DNA of 64,000 bases from Paractinoplanes brasiliensis (GTDB lineage Bacteria; Actinomycetota; Actinomycetes; Mycobacteriales; Micromonosporaceae): contig NZ_SNWR01000002.1 in assembly GCF_004362215.1 (NCBI RefSeq), forward strand, positions 1,860,001-1,924,000. The letters run 5' to 3'. The notes beneath the pieces were generated by a model. It saw only the letters and a list, made by a program, of their open reading frames with translations. It had not been told where the DNA came from and searched no databases. How positions within the stretch are numbered: position 1 is the first letter of the stretch; each line of letters begins with the position of its first letter. Of this stretch, positions 50,815-59,629 are shown piece by piece. The translations under genes and the position numbers were made by a program.

Positions 50815-51855
50815 CTAAGCCCCTGGCCAGAACTCCTTCCCGTAACCCTGGGGTAGCCAGGGCGAGGTCCAGGGTGCCGCGGTGGCCAAGTTCTGGGCGT
50901 CGGTGCGGTGGCGGAAGAACGCGTGGGCTTGCTGGACGCGGTCGGTGATGGTCGCGGTCGCGGTATTGGCGATCTGTCGTTTCATCGCGGCCCAGAGTCG
51001 TTCGACTGGATTGTCTTGGGGGCTGTATTTCGCGCCTTCGATGACCTGGATGCGGGGATGCTCGGCGAGCCACCGTTGAGTGATTTTGGAGTGGTGGGTG
51101 CTGCCGTTGTCGCAGATCACGGCGATGACCGGGGCGTTGGGGTAGGCGTCGAGTAGTTGCTGCAGGAAGTAGCAGAAGACGACCGAGACGTTCTTGACGC
51201 TGATGTGGTGGTGCACGGTGCCGGTGAGCAGGTTGACCGCGCCGTGCACCGTGCGGCGCACGTTGGTACCTGGGGTCAGGATCCGGTGTCGCAGGCCGGT
51301 GGGCATCCAGCAGGCGCGGACCCGGGCGAGCAGGTCGAGGTGGGTCTCGTCCTCGGCCAGGACCACGCTGCCGGCTGGTAGGGCGGTGATGCGTTCGCGG
51401 ATCTGGGCGCAGATGGTGTCGCGGTTCGGGTCGCTTTTGGCGATCAAGCGGGGCCGGGCCCAGCGGGCTTGCTCTTTGATGCGGCGGCGCATCGTGGACA
51501 TGCTCAGCTGGGGCCGGCCCAGCGCTTTCCAGATCCGGGAGGTGGTCCAGGACCGGGGTGTCTGCAGCAGGGTGTGGATGCGGTCGCCGAGACGCCGGCT
51601 GCCTTTACGGGGCCGTCCCGGTCGGGGCCGGTCGGGTAACCCCGCGAGGCCTTCAGCGTGGTGGCGGGCGATCCAGCCGCGAACGGTTTTCGGGTCGTAG
51701 TGCAGCAGATCCGCGATCTCGCTGGCGGACCAGCCGGCCGCGGACAGCACCACCATCATGATCCGGGTGGCGTTACGCCACGGGCCGTGCAGGGCCGTAA
51801 TCAGTTCGGTGTGTTGCTGTTCGGACATGCTGGCATACACGTGCGCGGGGCGCAT
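50815..51855 (-). CDS. IS630 transposase
   Basis: 346 aa, full length for the family, apparently intact. The N-terminal HTH region (WSASEIADLLHYDPKTVRGWI) is followed by a linker, RPRPGRPRKGSRR. The DDE catalytic residues are in VLAEDETHLDLL, VICDNGSTHHS and YSPQDNPVERLWA. It cuts and pastes the element at TA dinucleotides. The stop codon TAG consists of the target TA plus one base of flanking host DNA (50815), so the reading frame is closed by the insertion site itself. Confidence 0.93.
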   Translation of the reverse strand: MRPAHVYASMSEQQHTELITALHGPWRNATRIMMVVLSAAGWSASEIADLLHYDPKTVRGWIARHHAEGLAGLPDRPRPGRPRKGSRRLGDRIHTLLQTPRSWTTSRIWKALGRPQLSMSTMRRRIKEQARWARPRLIAKSDPNRDTICAQIRERITALPAGSVVLAEDETHLDLLARVRACWMPTGLRHRILTPGTNVRRTVHGAVNLLTGTVHHHISVKNVSVVFCYFLQQLLDAYPNAPVIAVICDNGSTHHSKITQRWLAEHPRIQVIEGAKYSPQDNPVERLWAAMKRQIANTATATITDRVQQAHAFFRHRTDAQNLATAAPWTSPWLPQGYGKEFWPGA

Positions 51856-52004
51856 ACTGGCGGTGACCTCGTCGGGGTTCAGGCTCTTGTGTGGAAACCT
51901 GATCCGAACCCACGGCGGGGTCTTTACGTTGGTATGTCCCTCTCGCTGAGCGTGTTCGCGGACAGCCCGTCACTAGTTACGTACCGCACTTCTGACTACA
52001 CGCT
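50818..52004 (-). mobile_element. IS630-family insertion sequence
   Basis: 1187 bp flanked by TA on both sides (50816-50817 and 52005-52006), the known target duplication of IS630/Tc1-mariner elements. Terminal inverted repeats are visible: left AGCCCCTGGCCAGAACTCC and right, on the opposite strand, AGCGTGTAGTCAGAAGTGC (12 of 19 matching, with CAGAA shared). It carries one intact transposase gene. It sits between the DrrAB-type exporter genes and a small membrane-protein gene. Confidence 0.85.
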
Positions 52005-52120
52005 TAGTGGAACTGCACACCCCGGAAGAGGCAGGCTGATCCGGCCGGCATGACAGAGATGGGGCACGGGCAGGGCCGGCCCGGCGACTGTCCCGGACCG
52101 GCCCTGCGACGCCGATTGCT

Positions 52121-52948
52121 TCAGGCTCGGCGGGCGTAGGCCCGCAGGGCCAGCGGCACGAAGAGCACCAGCAGGCCGGCCATCCACGCCAGCGTGAGCA
52201 GCAGGTGGTTGGCGACCGGTCCGCCGATCAGCAGACCCCGGATCGAGCTGACCAGCGGCGTGATCGGGTTGACGTGGACGAAGGCCTGCAGCCAGCCCGG
52301 CAGGGTGTCGGTGGCGACGAAGACGTTGCTGCCGAAACCGAGCGGGAAGACCAGCAGGAACATGACGCCCTGCACGGCGCCGGGGGTGCGGACCATCATG
52401 CCGACCCAGACCGAGATCCAGCAGAAGCACAGGCCGAAACCGATGGCCAGGGCCACCGCGGCCACGGCGGGGACGAAGCCGGTTTCGACGCGGAAACCCA
52501 TCACGTAGCCGAAGCCGAGCATGACCACGCAGACGGTCAGGTAACGCACGACGTCGGCGGCGACCGCGCCCACCAGCGGGGCGGAACGGGCCACGGGCAG
52601 CGAGCGGAAACGGTCGAAGACGCCCTTCTCGATGTCGGCGTTGAGGTTCTGACCGAGGGCGATGCCGCCCATGGCGAGCGACTGCGCGAGCAGACCGGGC
52701 AGCAGGAACTGCAGGTACGCTCCGCGGTCGCCGCCGGACAGGGCGCCGCCGAACAGGTAGGTGAACAGCAGCAGGAAGATGACCGGCTGCAGAGTGACGT
52801 CGATCAGGGCCTCCGGCGTACGGATGGTCTTGATCAGACTTCGCCGGGCCAGGGCCGCGCTGTGGCGCATGAGGGCGGCCGCCGCGCCGCCGCGGGGCTT
52901 GTCGATGTCGCCGGTGATGTTGCGGACGGGCACGTCGAGCGTGGTCAT
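52121..52948 (-). CDS. ABC-2 type permease (DrrB-like)
   Basis: 275 aa with six membrane helices, typical of daunorubicin-resistance-type permeases. FDRFRSLPVARSAPLVG after helix two is the family's conserved cytoplasmic segment (LPxxR), and LPGWLQAFVHVNPITPLV is the usual region before the last helix. With the ATPase encoded upstream it forms a drug or lipid exporter. The ATG overlaps the ATPase stop (ATGA at 52945-52948). Substrate unknown. Confidence 0.88.
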   Translation of the reverse strand: MTTLDVPVRNITGDIDKPRGGAAAALMRHSAALARRSLIKTIRTPEALIDVTLQPVIFLLLFTYLFGGALSGGDRGAYLQFLLPGLLAQSLAMGGIALGQNLNADIEKGVFDRFRSLPVARSAPLVGAVAADVVRYLTVCVVMLGFGYVMGFRVETGFVPAVAAVALAIGFGLCFCWISVWVGMMVRTPGAVQGVMFLLVFPLGFGSNVFVATDTLPGWLQAFVHVNPITPLVSSIRGLLIGGPVANHLLLTLAWMAGLLVLFVPLALRAYARRA

Positions 52949-53931
52949 ACGAGCTCACCTTCCTTGACGGGGGTGTTCGGGGCGCCGTCGGTGAGGGTGT
53001 GGAAGACCTCGTCGAGGCTGGGCAGGTGCAGGCCGAGGTCGACCACCTCGACGCCGGCCTGACGCAGGGCGGGCACGACCACGTCGAGGGCCAGGTCGTC
53101 CTTGACGGGCACGCTGACCGCGCCGGGCCGGGCGCCGGCGGCCGTGTCGGTGGAAGCGTTGGCGCCGGGGGCGGCCACGGCGTCGAGAATCCGCAGCGCA
53201 TCGGGCACCCGGGCCGGGTCGGCCGGGCGTACGCGCAAGGTCAGACCCCCGACGCGTCGTTTGAGGCCGTCGGGGTTGTCGTGCGCGATGACCCGCCCGT
53301 GGTCAACGACCACGATCTCGTCGGCCAGAGCGTCCGCCTCCTCCAGGTACTGCGTGGTCAGCAGCACACTGGCCCCCTGGGTGACCTGGCTGCGCACGAC
53401 ACCCCACATGTCCTCGCGCTTGGCCGGGTCGAGGCCGGTGGTCGGCTCGTCCAGGAAGATCACCTCGGGGTGCCCGACCAGGCTGGCGGCCAGGTCCAGG
53501 CGGCGGCGCATGCCACCGGAGTACGTCTTCGCCGGCCGTCCCGCCGCCTCGGCCAGGTCGAACCAGTCGAGCAGCTCGGCCGCGCGTCGTTTCGCGTCGC
53601 GGGTGGGAAGGTCGAGCAGCTGGCCGATCAGCACCAGGTTCTGGGTGCCGGTCAGGTCCTCGTCGACACTGGCGTACTGCCCGGTCAGCCCGATCCGGCG
53701 GCGCACCCGGGCCGGCTCCTTGAGCACGTCGATCCCGGCCACCTCGGCGTAGCCCTCGTCGGGCCGCAGCAACGTCGCCAGAACCCGTACGGCTGTGGTC
53801 TTGCCGGCGCCGTTAGGGCCGAGCACGCCCAGCACCGTTCCGCGGCGCATCGCCAGGTCCACCCCGTCGAGCGCCAGCGTCTTGCCGAACCGTTTGCGCA
53901 GCCCCTCGGCGCGCACCACGAGATCGTTCAT
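52945..53931 (-). CDS. ABC transporter ATPase (DrrA-like)
   Basis: 328 aa from the ATG at 53931, with GGAGG about 10 nt upstream; an open frame reaching 54273 is not supported. Walker A is LGPNGAGKTTAVR, the signature YSGGMRRRLDLAASL, Walker B VIFLDEPTTGLDP and the switch LTTQYLEEAD. The C-terminal extension (from about 230) with VVDLGLHLPSLDEVFHTLT is the DrrA-type tail containing the LDEVF motif. It drives the DrrB-like permease. Confidence 0.92.
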   Translation of the reverse strand: MNDLVVRAEGLRKRFGKTLALDGVDLAMRRGTVLGVLGPNGAGKTTAVRVLATLLRPDEGYAEVAGIDVLKEPARVRRRIGLTGQYASVDEDLTGTQNLVLIGQLLDLPTRDAKRRAAELLDWFDLAEAAGRPAKTYSGGMRRRLDLAASLVGHPEVIFLDEPTTGLDPAKREDMWGVVRSQVTQGASVLLTTQYLEEADALADEIVVVDHGRVIAHDNPDGLKRRVGGLTLRVRPADPARVPDALRILDAVAAPGANASTDTAAGARPGAVSVPVKDDLALDVVVPALRQAGVEVVDLGLHLPSLDEVFHTLTDGAPNTPVKEGELV

Positions 53932-54047
53932 GGTGAAGTCCCCCTCCGTCGCGGGCAGCGGCTGCCCACGGGGAAGAGACTCGCGGACGGCGCTGACATC
54001 GCGCGCACATGCCGCTGACACCGCCTGACACGGTGCTGTTGTGCCTG

Positions 54048-55010
54048 CTAACGGCGGCGGTGGGAGCCCTTGCGCGGTTTCGCCGTCCACATCACGAGCG
54101 CGCCGATCAGCAGCACGATCGGCAGGGCGGCCACCCACAGCAGCGGTGGAACGGGTTCGTCGGGCTCGGCCGCGCGCGGTTCCGCCCGTACGGGGGAAGG
54201 TGGTTCCGGGGGTTTGGTGGTCGGCTTGGCGGCGGCGGTGCGCAGGTCGGCGCCGATCACCGAGAGAATCCACGGGGCGATGGCGTCGACCCGGGCCGAG
54301 GTGTCGGCGCCGCTGTGCGGGCAGGTCGGGCCGCGGCTGACCACGCCGACCACGGTGGGCGAGCCGGTCGGGCCGCCGACGAAGTACGGGCCGCCGGAGT
54401 CGTGCGGGCAGGCGCTGGTGTCGTCGCGCGGGGACCTGCCGATGACGCCCATCTCGAGCTTCGAGGTACGGGTGATCTCGAACAGGCCGGTCTGCAGCCG
54501 TACGGTGGTCTGTTTGTCCTTGCCGTCGGTGAGCCCGAACCCGACGAGCCGGACCTTCTGCCCCTTGACGGGCTTCTTGCGGTTCAGACGCATCAGCGGC
54601 ACGCCCTTGATCGGCCGGTCGAGCCGGGCCAGCGCGACGTCGGCGTCGCCGTGCTGGCGCACCTCGACGACGTTCGCGCTGAACCCGGCCTTACCGGTCA
54701 GATCCGCGCGGCCGATCGTGGCGACCGTACGGTCGGCGACCGGCCGCGACACCCGGCGATCGTTCTCGTCCTTGAAGCAGTGACCGGCCGTGAGCACCCA
54801 GCGCGGCGAGATCAACCCGCCCGAGCAGGAGCTGTTGCGTTTGCCGCCGTTCTTGGTGGGGATGCCGATGTCGGTCAGCTTCACCGCGAACGCGTACTGT
54901 CCGTCATCGACGTCCTCACCGTTCGCAATCGCGTGGGCCGGGCTGATCAGAGCCCCGGCGCCCAGCGTTGCGGCCACCAGCGCGACGACGACCCTCGATA
55001 GCGTCTTCAT
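54048..55010 (-). CDS. Membrane-anchored trypsin-like serine protease
   Basis: 320 aa from the ATG at 55010. The signal peptide ends SPAHA near residue 27. The S1 chymotrypsin fold has His77 (LTAGHCF), Asp124 (DADVALARL) and Ser205 (HDSGGPYF, where the canonical G before DSGG is H). After a Pro-rich linker a C-terminal helix (LLWVAALPIVLLIGALVMW) and a basic end (KPRKGSHRRR) anchor it outside the membrane. Substrate unknown; it could process surface proteins. Confidence 0.88.
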   Translation of the reverse strand: MKTLSRVVVALVAATLGAGALISPAHAIANGEDVDDGQYAFAVKLTDIGIPTKNGGKRNSSCSGGLISPRWVLTAGHCFKDENDRRVSRPVADRTVATIGRADLTGKAGFSANVVEVRQHGDADVALARLDRPIKGVPLMRLNRKKPVKGQKVRLVGFGLTDGKDKQTTVRLQTGLFEITRTSKLEMGVIGRSPRDDTSACPHDSGGPYFVGGPTGSPTVVGVVSRGPTCPHSGADTSARVDAIAPWILSVIGADLRTAAAKPTTKPPEPPSPVRAEPRAAEPDEPVPPLLWVAALPIVLLIGALVMWTAKPRKGSHRRR

Positions 55011-55070
55011 CGCGGACGACTGTAGTAACAAAACGCCAATCACGGACCGCGCCGCTGGTGTCGCACGGGG

Positions 55071-55895
55071 TCAGGACTTGAGCCACGCCAGGAGGTCGGC
55101 GTTGATGGTGCCGGCCTGCGTGGTCGGCATGCCGTGCGGGAAACCGGCGTACGTCTTGAGCGTCCCGTTCTTGAGCAGCTGGGCACTGAGCGGCGCCGAG
55201 TCGGCGTACGGCACGATCTGGTCGTCGTCGCCGTGCATGACCAGCGTCGGGACGGTGATCTTGCGAAGGTCCTCGGTGAAGTCGGTCTGGCTGAACGCGA
55301 CGATCCCGTCGTAGTGGGCCTTGGCGCCGCCCATCATGCCCTGACGCCACCAGTTCTCGATGATCGCCTCGGACGACTCGACGCCGGGCCGGTTGAACCC
55401 GTAGAACGGCCCCGACGGCAGCGCCCGGTAGAACTCCGACCGGTTCGCCGCGACCTGCGCCTGCAGGTCGTCGAAGACGCTCTTGGGCAGGCCACCCGGG
55501 TTGGCCTCGGTCTGCACCATGAGCGGCGGGACGGCGCTGATCAGCACGGCCCGCGCGACCCGGCTCTCACCGTGGCGCCCGATGTAGTGCGCGACCTCGC
55601 CGCCACCGGTCGAGTGCCCCACATGAATCGCATCCCGCAGATCGAGATGCGCGGTGAGGGCGGCCAGGTCGTCGGCGTAGTGGTCCATGTCGTGGCCGTC
55701 ACCGACCTGAGTCGACCGCCCGTGCCCCCGCCGGTCGTGCGCGATCACCCGGTAGCCGTGCTGCAGGAAGAACAGCATCTGCGTGTCCCAGTCGTCGGCC
55801 GACAGCGGCCACCCGTGACTGAACACGATCGGCTGCCCACTCCCCCAGTCCTTGTAAAAGATCTCCACCCCGTCGTCAGTGGTCACGTAGCCCAT
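55071..55895 (-). CDS. Alpha/beta hydrolase, non-heme chloroperoxidase-like
   Basis: 274 aa, the usual size of the cofactor-free haloperoxidase/esterase family. SHGWPLSADDWDTQ (26-39) holds the oxyanion loop, the nucleophile elbow is GHSTGGGE with Ser95, Asp is in VMHGDDDQIVP, and the His is in FPHGMPTT. Such enzymes hydrolyse esters and can form peracids. AAGGGGGA precedes the ATG by about 7 nt. The 243 bp upstream (55896-56138) contain no gene. Confidence 0.9.
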   Translation of the reverse strand: MGYVTTDDGVEIFYKDWGSGQPIVFSHGWPLSADDWDTQMLFFLQHGYRVIAHDRRGHGRSTQVGDGHDMDHYADDLAALTAHLDLRDAIHVGHSTGGGEVAHYIGRHGESRVARAVLISAVPPLMVQTEANPGGLPKSVFDDLQAQVAANRSEFYRALPSGPFYGFNRPGVESSEAIIENWWRQGMMGGAKAHYDGIVAFSQTDFTEDLRKITVPTLVMHGDDDQIVPYADSAPLSAQLLKNGTLKTYAGFPHGMPTTQAGTINADLLAWLKS

Positions 55896-56138
55896 GGCGG
55901 TCCCCCTTCGCGGTTGGTGTTTCGCCCCTCAAGCTATGCCCGGCGGCCGCTCAAGAACCAGAACACGTGATGAACAACCATTTCCCGTACGCGTGTCACA
56001 AGGCGCCGGTGCGAGAGGCGGCCGCCACGGTGACGTAGAACGACGTCCCGAGCGGCCTGAAGCACTTGCGATGTAGCTCTGGCAGACTCCTTCGGTCACA
56101 ATGTGTACGCGAGTTCTCCTCGGGTCTCCGGAGGTCGA

Positions 56139-58058
56139 GTGACGAGCAACGATGGGGACGCCGTCTTGCCTCCCGGTCTGCTGCCGATCCCGACGGTCGC
56201 GGATCCTGACTTGTGTACGGTGCTCGCTGATCTCGTCGCCGACCCTCGCCGACGAATCGACATCGTCTGCGGCCCGGACGATGCAGGGAAGTCCACCCTG
56301 CTGCGCCACCTCGCTCCCGCCTGTCGCCGCTCCGGTCTCAGGGCGCAGCTCGTCGATCTGTCATTGGTCGAATGGCGAGAGCTCCTGCGACAGGCCGATA
56401 CAAATATCGTTCTCATCGACCATCTCGACCGCATACCCGAGCGGGATCAGTTCCAGGCCGCATTCACCATCCTGGACCGCGTGTTGCCGGCGATGTTCGC
56501 CAGTGGTCTGTCACGGCTCATTCTCGCTTACGGGGCCGAGTGGCGCCGTCGTTTCCAGCGCGCGTATCGCGTGCGTCCCGAGTCGCTGTTGCGGGGAGGC
56601 ACTCCAGGCATAGCTGTCGCCGTCCACGAGATTCGGCCGTTCACGTCGACGGAGCTCGCGGACGTCTGCAAGCAGATCGGGCTCACTCCCGAGGATTTCG
56701 ACGATCCGGCGCTGCGCTGCTCCGGCGTGCTGGCGATGGCATCGGAACTGGCTCGCGAGCACACCACACTGATCGGATCGGTTCTACGGGACCTGCTGGC
56801 TCACCGCTGGATCGAGACCGCCAATGATGCGTCCGCTCGCATCGTCCGGCAAGGGCTGTGGGATCTCATGGGCACCCGAATGCTGCTCACGGGAGAGTTC
56901 GCTCTTGGCGGTGAAGAAGTCACGGCGGCGCTCGGGCCGGGTTTCACCTGGGATATCGTGCGTGCGCAGATCGGTGGGCCTCTGCGATGGGAGGACAACC
57001 AGGTGCAGTCGGACCGGCCGGCCTGGAGCGACGTCGCCGGTGCGAGAGCATTGCGGACGCTGCTGACGGGGCACTCCCGGGACACGATTTCCCGGCCGCC
57101 TCGGACGTCCGTACTCAAGGCGCTCGTCGACATCAGCGACCGTGGGGAGCTGAAAGCAGATGTTCATCAAAAGCTGATCGCACTGCGAGGCAACGACTTT
57201 GCCTCAAGCGGATACCTCGGACCGGTGATCGGAACGCTCAGCGCTCAACTGTCCGCGGACGCAGCTTTGATCTTTCAAGACCTGTCGTTGCAGGGACCCG
57301 ATCCGGAACGGCTCCGGCCCATCGGCGCCGAGGTGGCCACACAGGTCGAGCAGGCGTTGGTTCGCTCCATGGAAGTTGCGGCCGACGGACTGTTCAAGGC
57401 TCTGCGCCTGAGCACTGTCGCGGCGGCGAGCGGCTATCACGGCGGCTACGAATGCTGGCAGACCGCACGGCGATGGGCAGCGGCCCTGCCGTTGCGCGCA
57501 TCCGCCGAGAACGCAGCGCTGAACCTGTTGCCGGCCGACGGATCATGGCGTTACGAAGACATCCTCGATGTCTCCGTCACGGGTGCCACCACCAGATTCA
57601 TGAGCAAGCACGCTCCTGCCCTGGCATCTGCACTGGCGCCGCTACCTGACCCACTTCCGCAATACCTGGCCGACGTGTGGGACGGGGTCAACGACGGCGC
57701 CTGGGACCAGATCGACAGCCGTCCCGAAGAGTTCGTCTCCGCTCTGTCGTTGCCGGACGAGGTGGGGCGGCCCGTGAATGCGGTCGGCTGCCGCATGCAA
57801 CGTGCCCACTTCGGTGAGCAGGACGCCGACGGGTGGCGGCTGGTCCGGTGCGACCTTCTGCTGGCCGACTTCCGTTCCTGCCGCAACGTCGAACGCACCG
57901 ACTTCACCGGCTCGAACTGGTGGTCGGCGATCCTCCCGCCGCCGGCCAGGTATCACCACTCGCGGCTGTCGAACGAGTCCGCTTTCCGGGCCTGGTGCGC
58001 ATCTCCGCCGTGGACCAATCCCTTCTTCACGGGCACGTGGCCACACCCCTTCGACTAG
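56139..58058 (+). CDS. P-loop ATPase with pentapeptide-like C-terminus
   Basis: 639 aa from a GTG at 56139 with GGAGG 5 nt upstream. Walker A is GPDDAGKST (45-53) and Walker B NIVLIDHLD (89-97), followed by an arginine-rich sensor-like segment (YGAEWRRRFQRAYRVRP). This resembles a STAND/AAA switch ATPase. The middle (about 200-560) is helical without recognised repeats. Near the C-terminus MQRAHFG, LVRCDLLLADF and RTDFTGSNW look like a few pentapeptide repeats (A[D/N]LxF type). It opens a five-gene run and could sense or couple ATP to the enzymes downstream. It is not a family I recognise confidently. Confidence 0.72.
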   Translation: MTSNDGDAVLPPGLLPIPTVADPDLCTVLADLVADPRRRIDIVCGPDDAGKSTLLRHLAPACRRSGLRAQLVDLSLVEWRELLRQADTNIVLIDHLDRIPERDQFQAAFTILDRVLPAMFASGLSRLILAYGAEWRRRFQRAYRVRPESLLRGGTPGIAVAVHEIRPFTSTELADVCKQIGLTPEDFDDPALRCSGVLAMASELAREHTTLIGSVLRDLLAHRWIETANDASARIVRQGLWDLMGTRMLLTGEFALGGEEVTAALGPGFTWDIVRAQIGGPLRWEDNQVQSDRPAWSDVAGARALRTLLTGHSRDTISRPPRTSVLKALVDISDRGELKADVHQKLIALRGNDFASSGYLGPVIGTLSAQLSADAALIFQDLSLQGPDPERLRPIGAEVATQVEQALVRSMEVAADGLFKALRLSTVAAASGYHGGYECWQTARRWAAALPLRASAENAALNLLPADGSWRYEDILDVSVTGATTRFMSKHAPALASALAPLPDPLPQYLADVWDGVNDGAWDQIDSRPEEFVSALSLPDEVGRPVNAVGCRMQRAHFGEQDADGWRLVRCDLLLADFRSCRNVERTDFTGSNWWSAILPPPARYHHSRLSNESAFRAWCASPPWTNPFFTGTWPHPFD

Positions 58059-58071
58059 GGCGGGAGGAAGG

Positions 58072-59001
58072 ATGCCACTGGCAGCCCAGAAGCTGCGCCT
58101 GATCACCACCGGCGCATGCAACCTGGCGTGCTTCTACTGCCACAACGAAGGCCAGGCCAAGGAGGACACTTTCGCCCGTCCGGGCGACCTCAGGCGAGTC
58201 AGCACTGCCGTCCGGGACCGCGGATTGCTCGTCTCCGAGGTGACGATCAGCGGCGGCGAGCCCCTGCTCCATCCGGAGCTGGACGACATCGTGTCGCTCG
58301 CCGCCGACGTGTGCGCACGGGTGACCATGGTGAGTAACGGGCTGCTGGCTGATGGCCGCCGGCTCGACCGGTTGGCGGCGGCCGGGCTGCGCAAGCTCCG
58401 CCTCGGCGTGGACTCGCTGGACACCACCAAGCCTCGTCCGTCGCGTGGGCGCCTGCCGACCCCGTTCGTGGTCGGAGAGGTGATCGAAACTGCCCGAGCA
58501 GCCGGGCTCGAGGTCGACCTCAACACGGTGCTCACCCGGTACAACCGCCAGGAGGTGGGTACCTTGATCGCGTTGGCCCAGACGATGAACGTAAGCATCA
58601 AGTTCTTCGAGCACGTCGCCGTCCAGACATTCGGCGCTGACGGCACAGGTGGCGTCATGGCAGCGAAGCCCCAGGTGCCGTACGAGGACTTTCTCCAGCA
58701 AGCCCGGCTCACGCTGGGCCAGTTTGCCGAGTTCACCCCTGCCGGGGCATTCGGCGACGCCAACCTCCACCATGTCGCCGGTGACTTCGAGGTGCGTTAC
58801 TGCCGCTACCTGTGCAACTTCGATCTCTGCTGGCTGACCGGCACCCGGGTCGATCCTCACGGTTACGTCTACAACTGCATGTCCAACCGCGGCATCGATC
58901 GCCTGACCAGCCGCATGACGCTCGACGAAGTGGCCGACCTTCTGGAACGCGGCTCCGCTCGGCAATGCCGGTCTTCGGCTGACCGGGCGTCCCAGCGGTG
59001 A
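58072..59001 (+). CDS. Radical SAM enzyme, MoaA-like
   Basis: 309 aa. The CX3CX2C motif is TGACNLACFYCHNEG (Cys16, Cys20, Cys23), SAM-binding GGEP at 61-64, and KLRLGVDSLD is the MoaA/ribonucleotide-type strand. Near the C-terminus Cys244, Cys248, Cys253 and Cys269 (YCRYLCNFDLCW then YNCM) suit a second iron-sulphur cluster, as in MoaA. The C-terminal GG that MoaA needs is absent. MoaA acts on GTP, so a nucleotide substrate is plausible. GGGAGGAAGG precedes the ATG. The TGA overlaps the kinase GTG (GTGA), so the two are translationally coupled. Confidence 0.85.
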   Translation: MPLAAQKLRLITTGACNLACFYCHNEGQAKEDTFARPGDLRRVSTAVRDRGLLVSEVTISGGEPLLHPELDDIVSLAADVCARVTMVSNGLLADGRRLDRLAAAGLRKLRLGVDSLDTTKPRPSRGRLPTPFVVGEVIETARAAGLEVDLNTVLTRYNRQEVGTLIALAQTMNVSIKFFEHVAVQTFGADGTGGVMAAKPQVPYEDFLQQARLTLGQFAEFTPAGAFGDANLHHVAGDFEVRYCRYLCNFDLCWLTGTRVDPHGYVYNCMSNRGIDRLTSRMTLDEVADLLERGSARQCRSSADRASQR

Positions 59002-59555
59002 TCCTGGCGCTGGAAGGACTGGACGGCGCCGGCAAGACCACCGTGGGGCGCCTTCTTGCCGACATGATCGGGGCTCGTTACGTGCCGTTGCCGCCCCCGA
59101 AGACGACCTTGGCGGACACCGCCCTGTTCCGGGAGCTGAACTCGAGCGCACGGTATTTGTACTACCTCACCGGGGTTCTGGCTGTCGCCGAGGAACACCA
59201 CGATCCGGAGATCGTGCTCGCCGACCGTTTCGCCGCCTCGGCTCACGCGTTGCACCTTCGTGTGCCTGGCACCTTGGCCCAGAAGTTGCGTGGCCTCCCG
59301 CTTCCGATGCCCGACGTGACGTTCTATCTCGATGTCGACGAGTCGGTGCGCCGCGCCAGGCTGGCGGCACGCGGCGGCGCCCTGGACCCGTTCGAGCAAC
59401 TCCTGGACGTCGACGCGGTTTTTCGAGCCGAGGTCGCCGCCACCATGCGGTCGTATCGGAATACCCACGTGATCGACACGACGACGCGATCGCCGTCGCA
59501 GGTGGCCCGATTCGGGGCGTCTCTCTGGCGGGAGCTGCAACGGGCTTCGGGGTGA
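58998..59555 (+). CDS. Thymidylate kinase-like P-loop kinase
   Basis: 185 aa from a GTG overlapping the radical SAM stop. Walker A GLDGAGKTT (7-15), substrate-site DRF (76-78) and PDVTFYLDVDESVRRARLAARG with the lid arginines match nucleoside monophosphate kinases of the dTMP kinase type, though it is shorter than Tmk (about 210). It probably phosphorylates a nucleoside monophosphate, perhaps the modified product of the coupled radical SAM enzyme. A housekeeping tmk would not sit in such an operon, so this is likely a specialised paralogue. Confidence 0.82.
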   Translation: MILALEGLDGAGKTTVGRLLADMIGARYVPLPPPKTTLADTALFRELNSSARYLYYLTGVLAVAEEHHDPEIVLADRFAASAHALHLRVPGTLAQKLRGLPLPMPDVTFYLDVDESVRRARLAARGGALDPFEQLLDVDAVFRAEVAATMRSYRNTHVIDTTTRSPSQVARFGASLWRELQRASG

Positions 59556-59629
59556 TTGCCGCGACCCACCAGGGTCCCTAGACTTCGCGAACGGACCACA
59601 CCGGAAGACGATCAAGATCGATGTGTTGA

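Noticed and set aside
49263..52012. Prophage or integrative element
   Set aside because: Only one IS and gene remnants are present; no integrase, attachment site or phage structural genes.
58072..59001. Prokaryotic viperin
   Set aside because: The CX3CX2C motif is compatible, but the surrounding residues (TGACNLACFYCHNEG) and four C-terminal cysteines are MoaA-like; I keep only a functional analogy.
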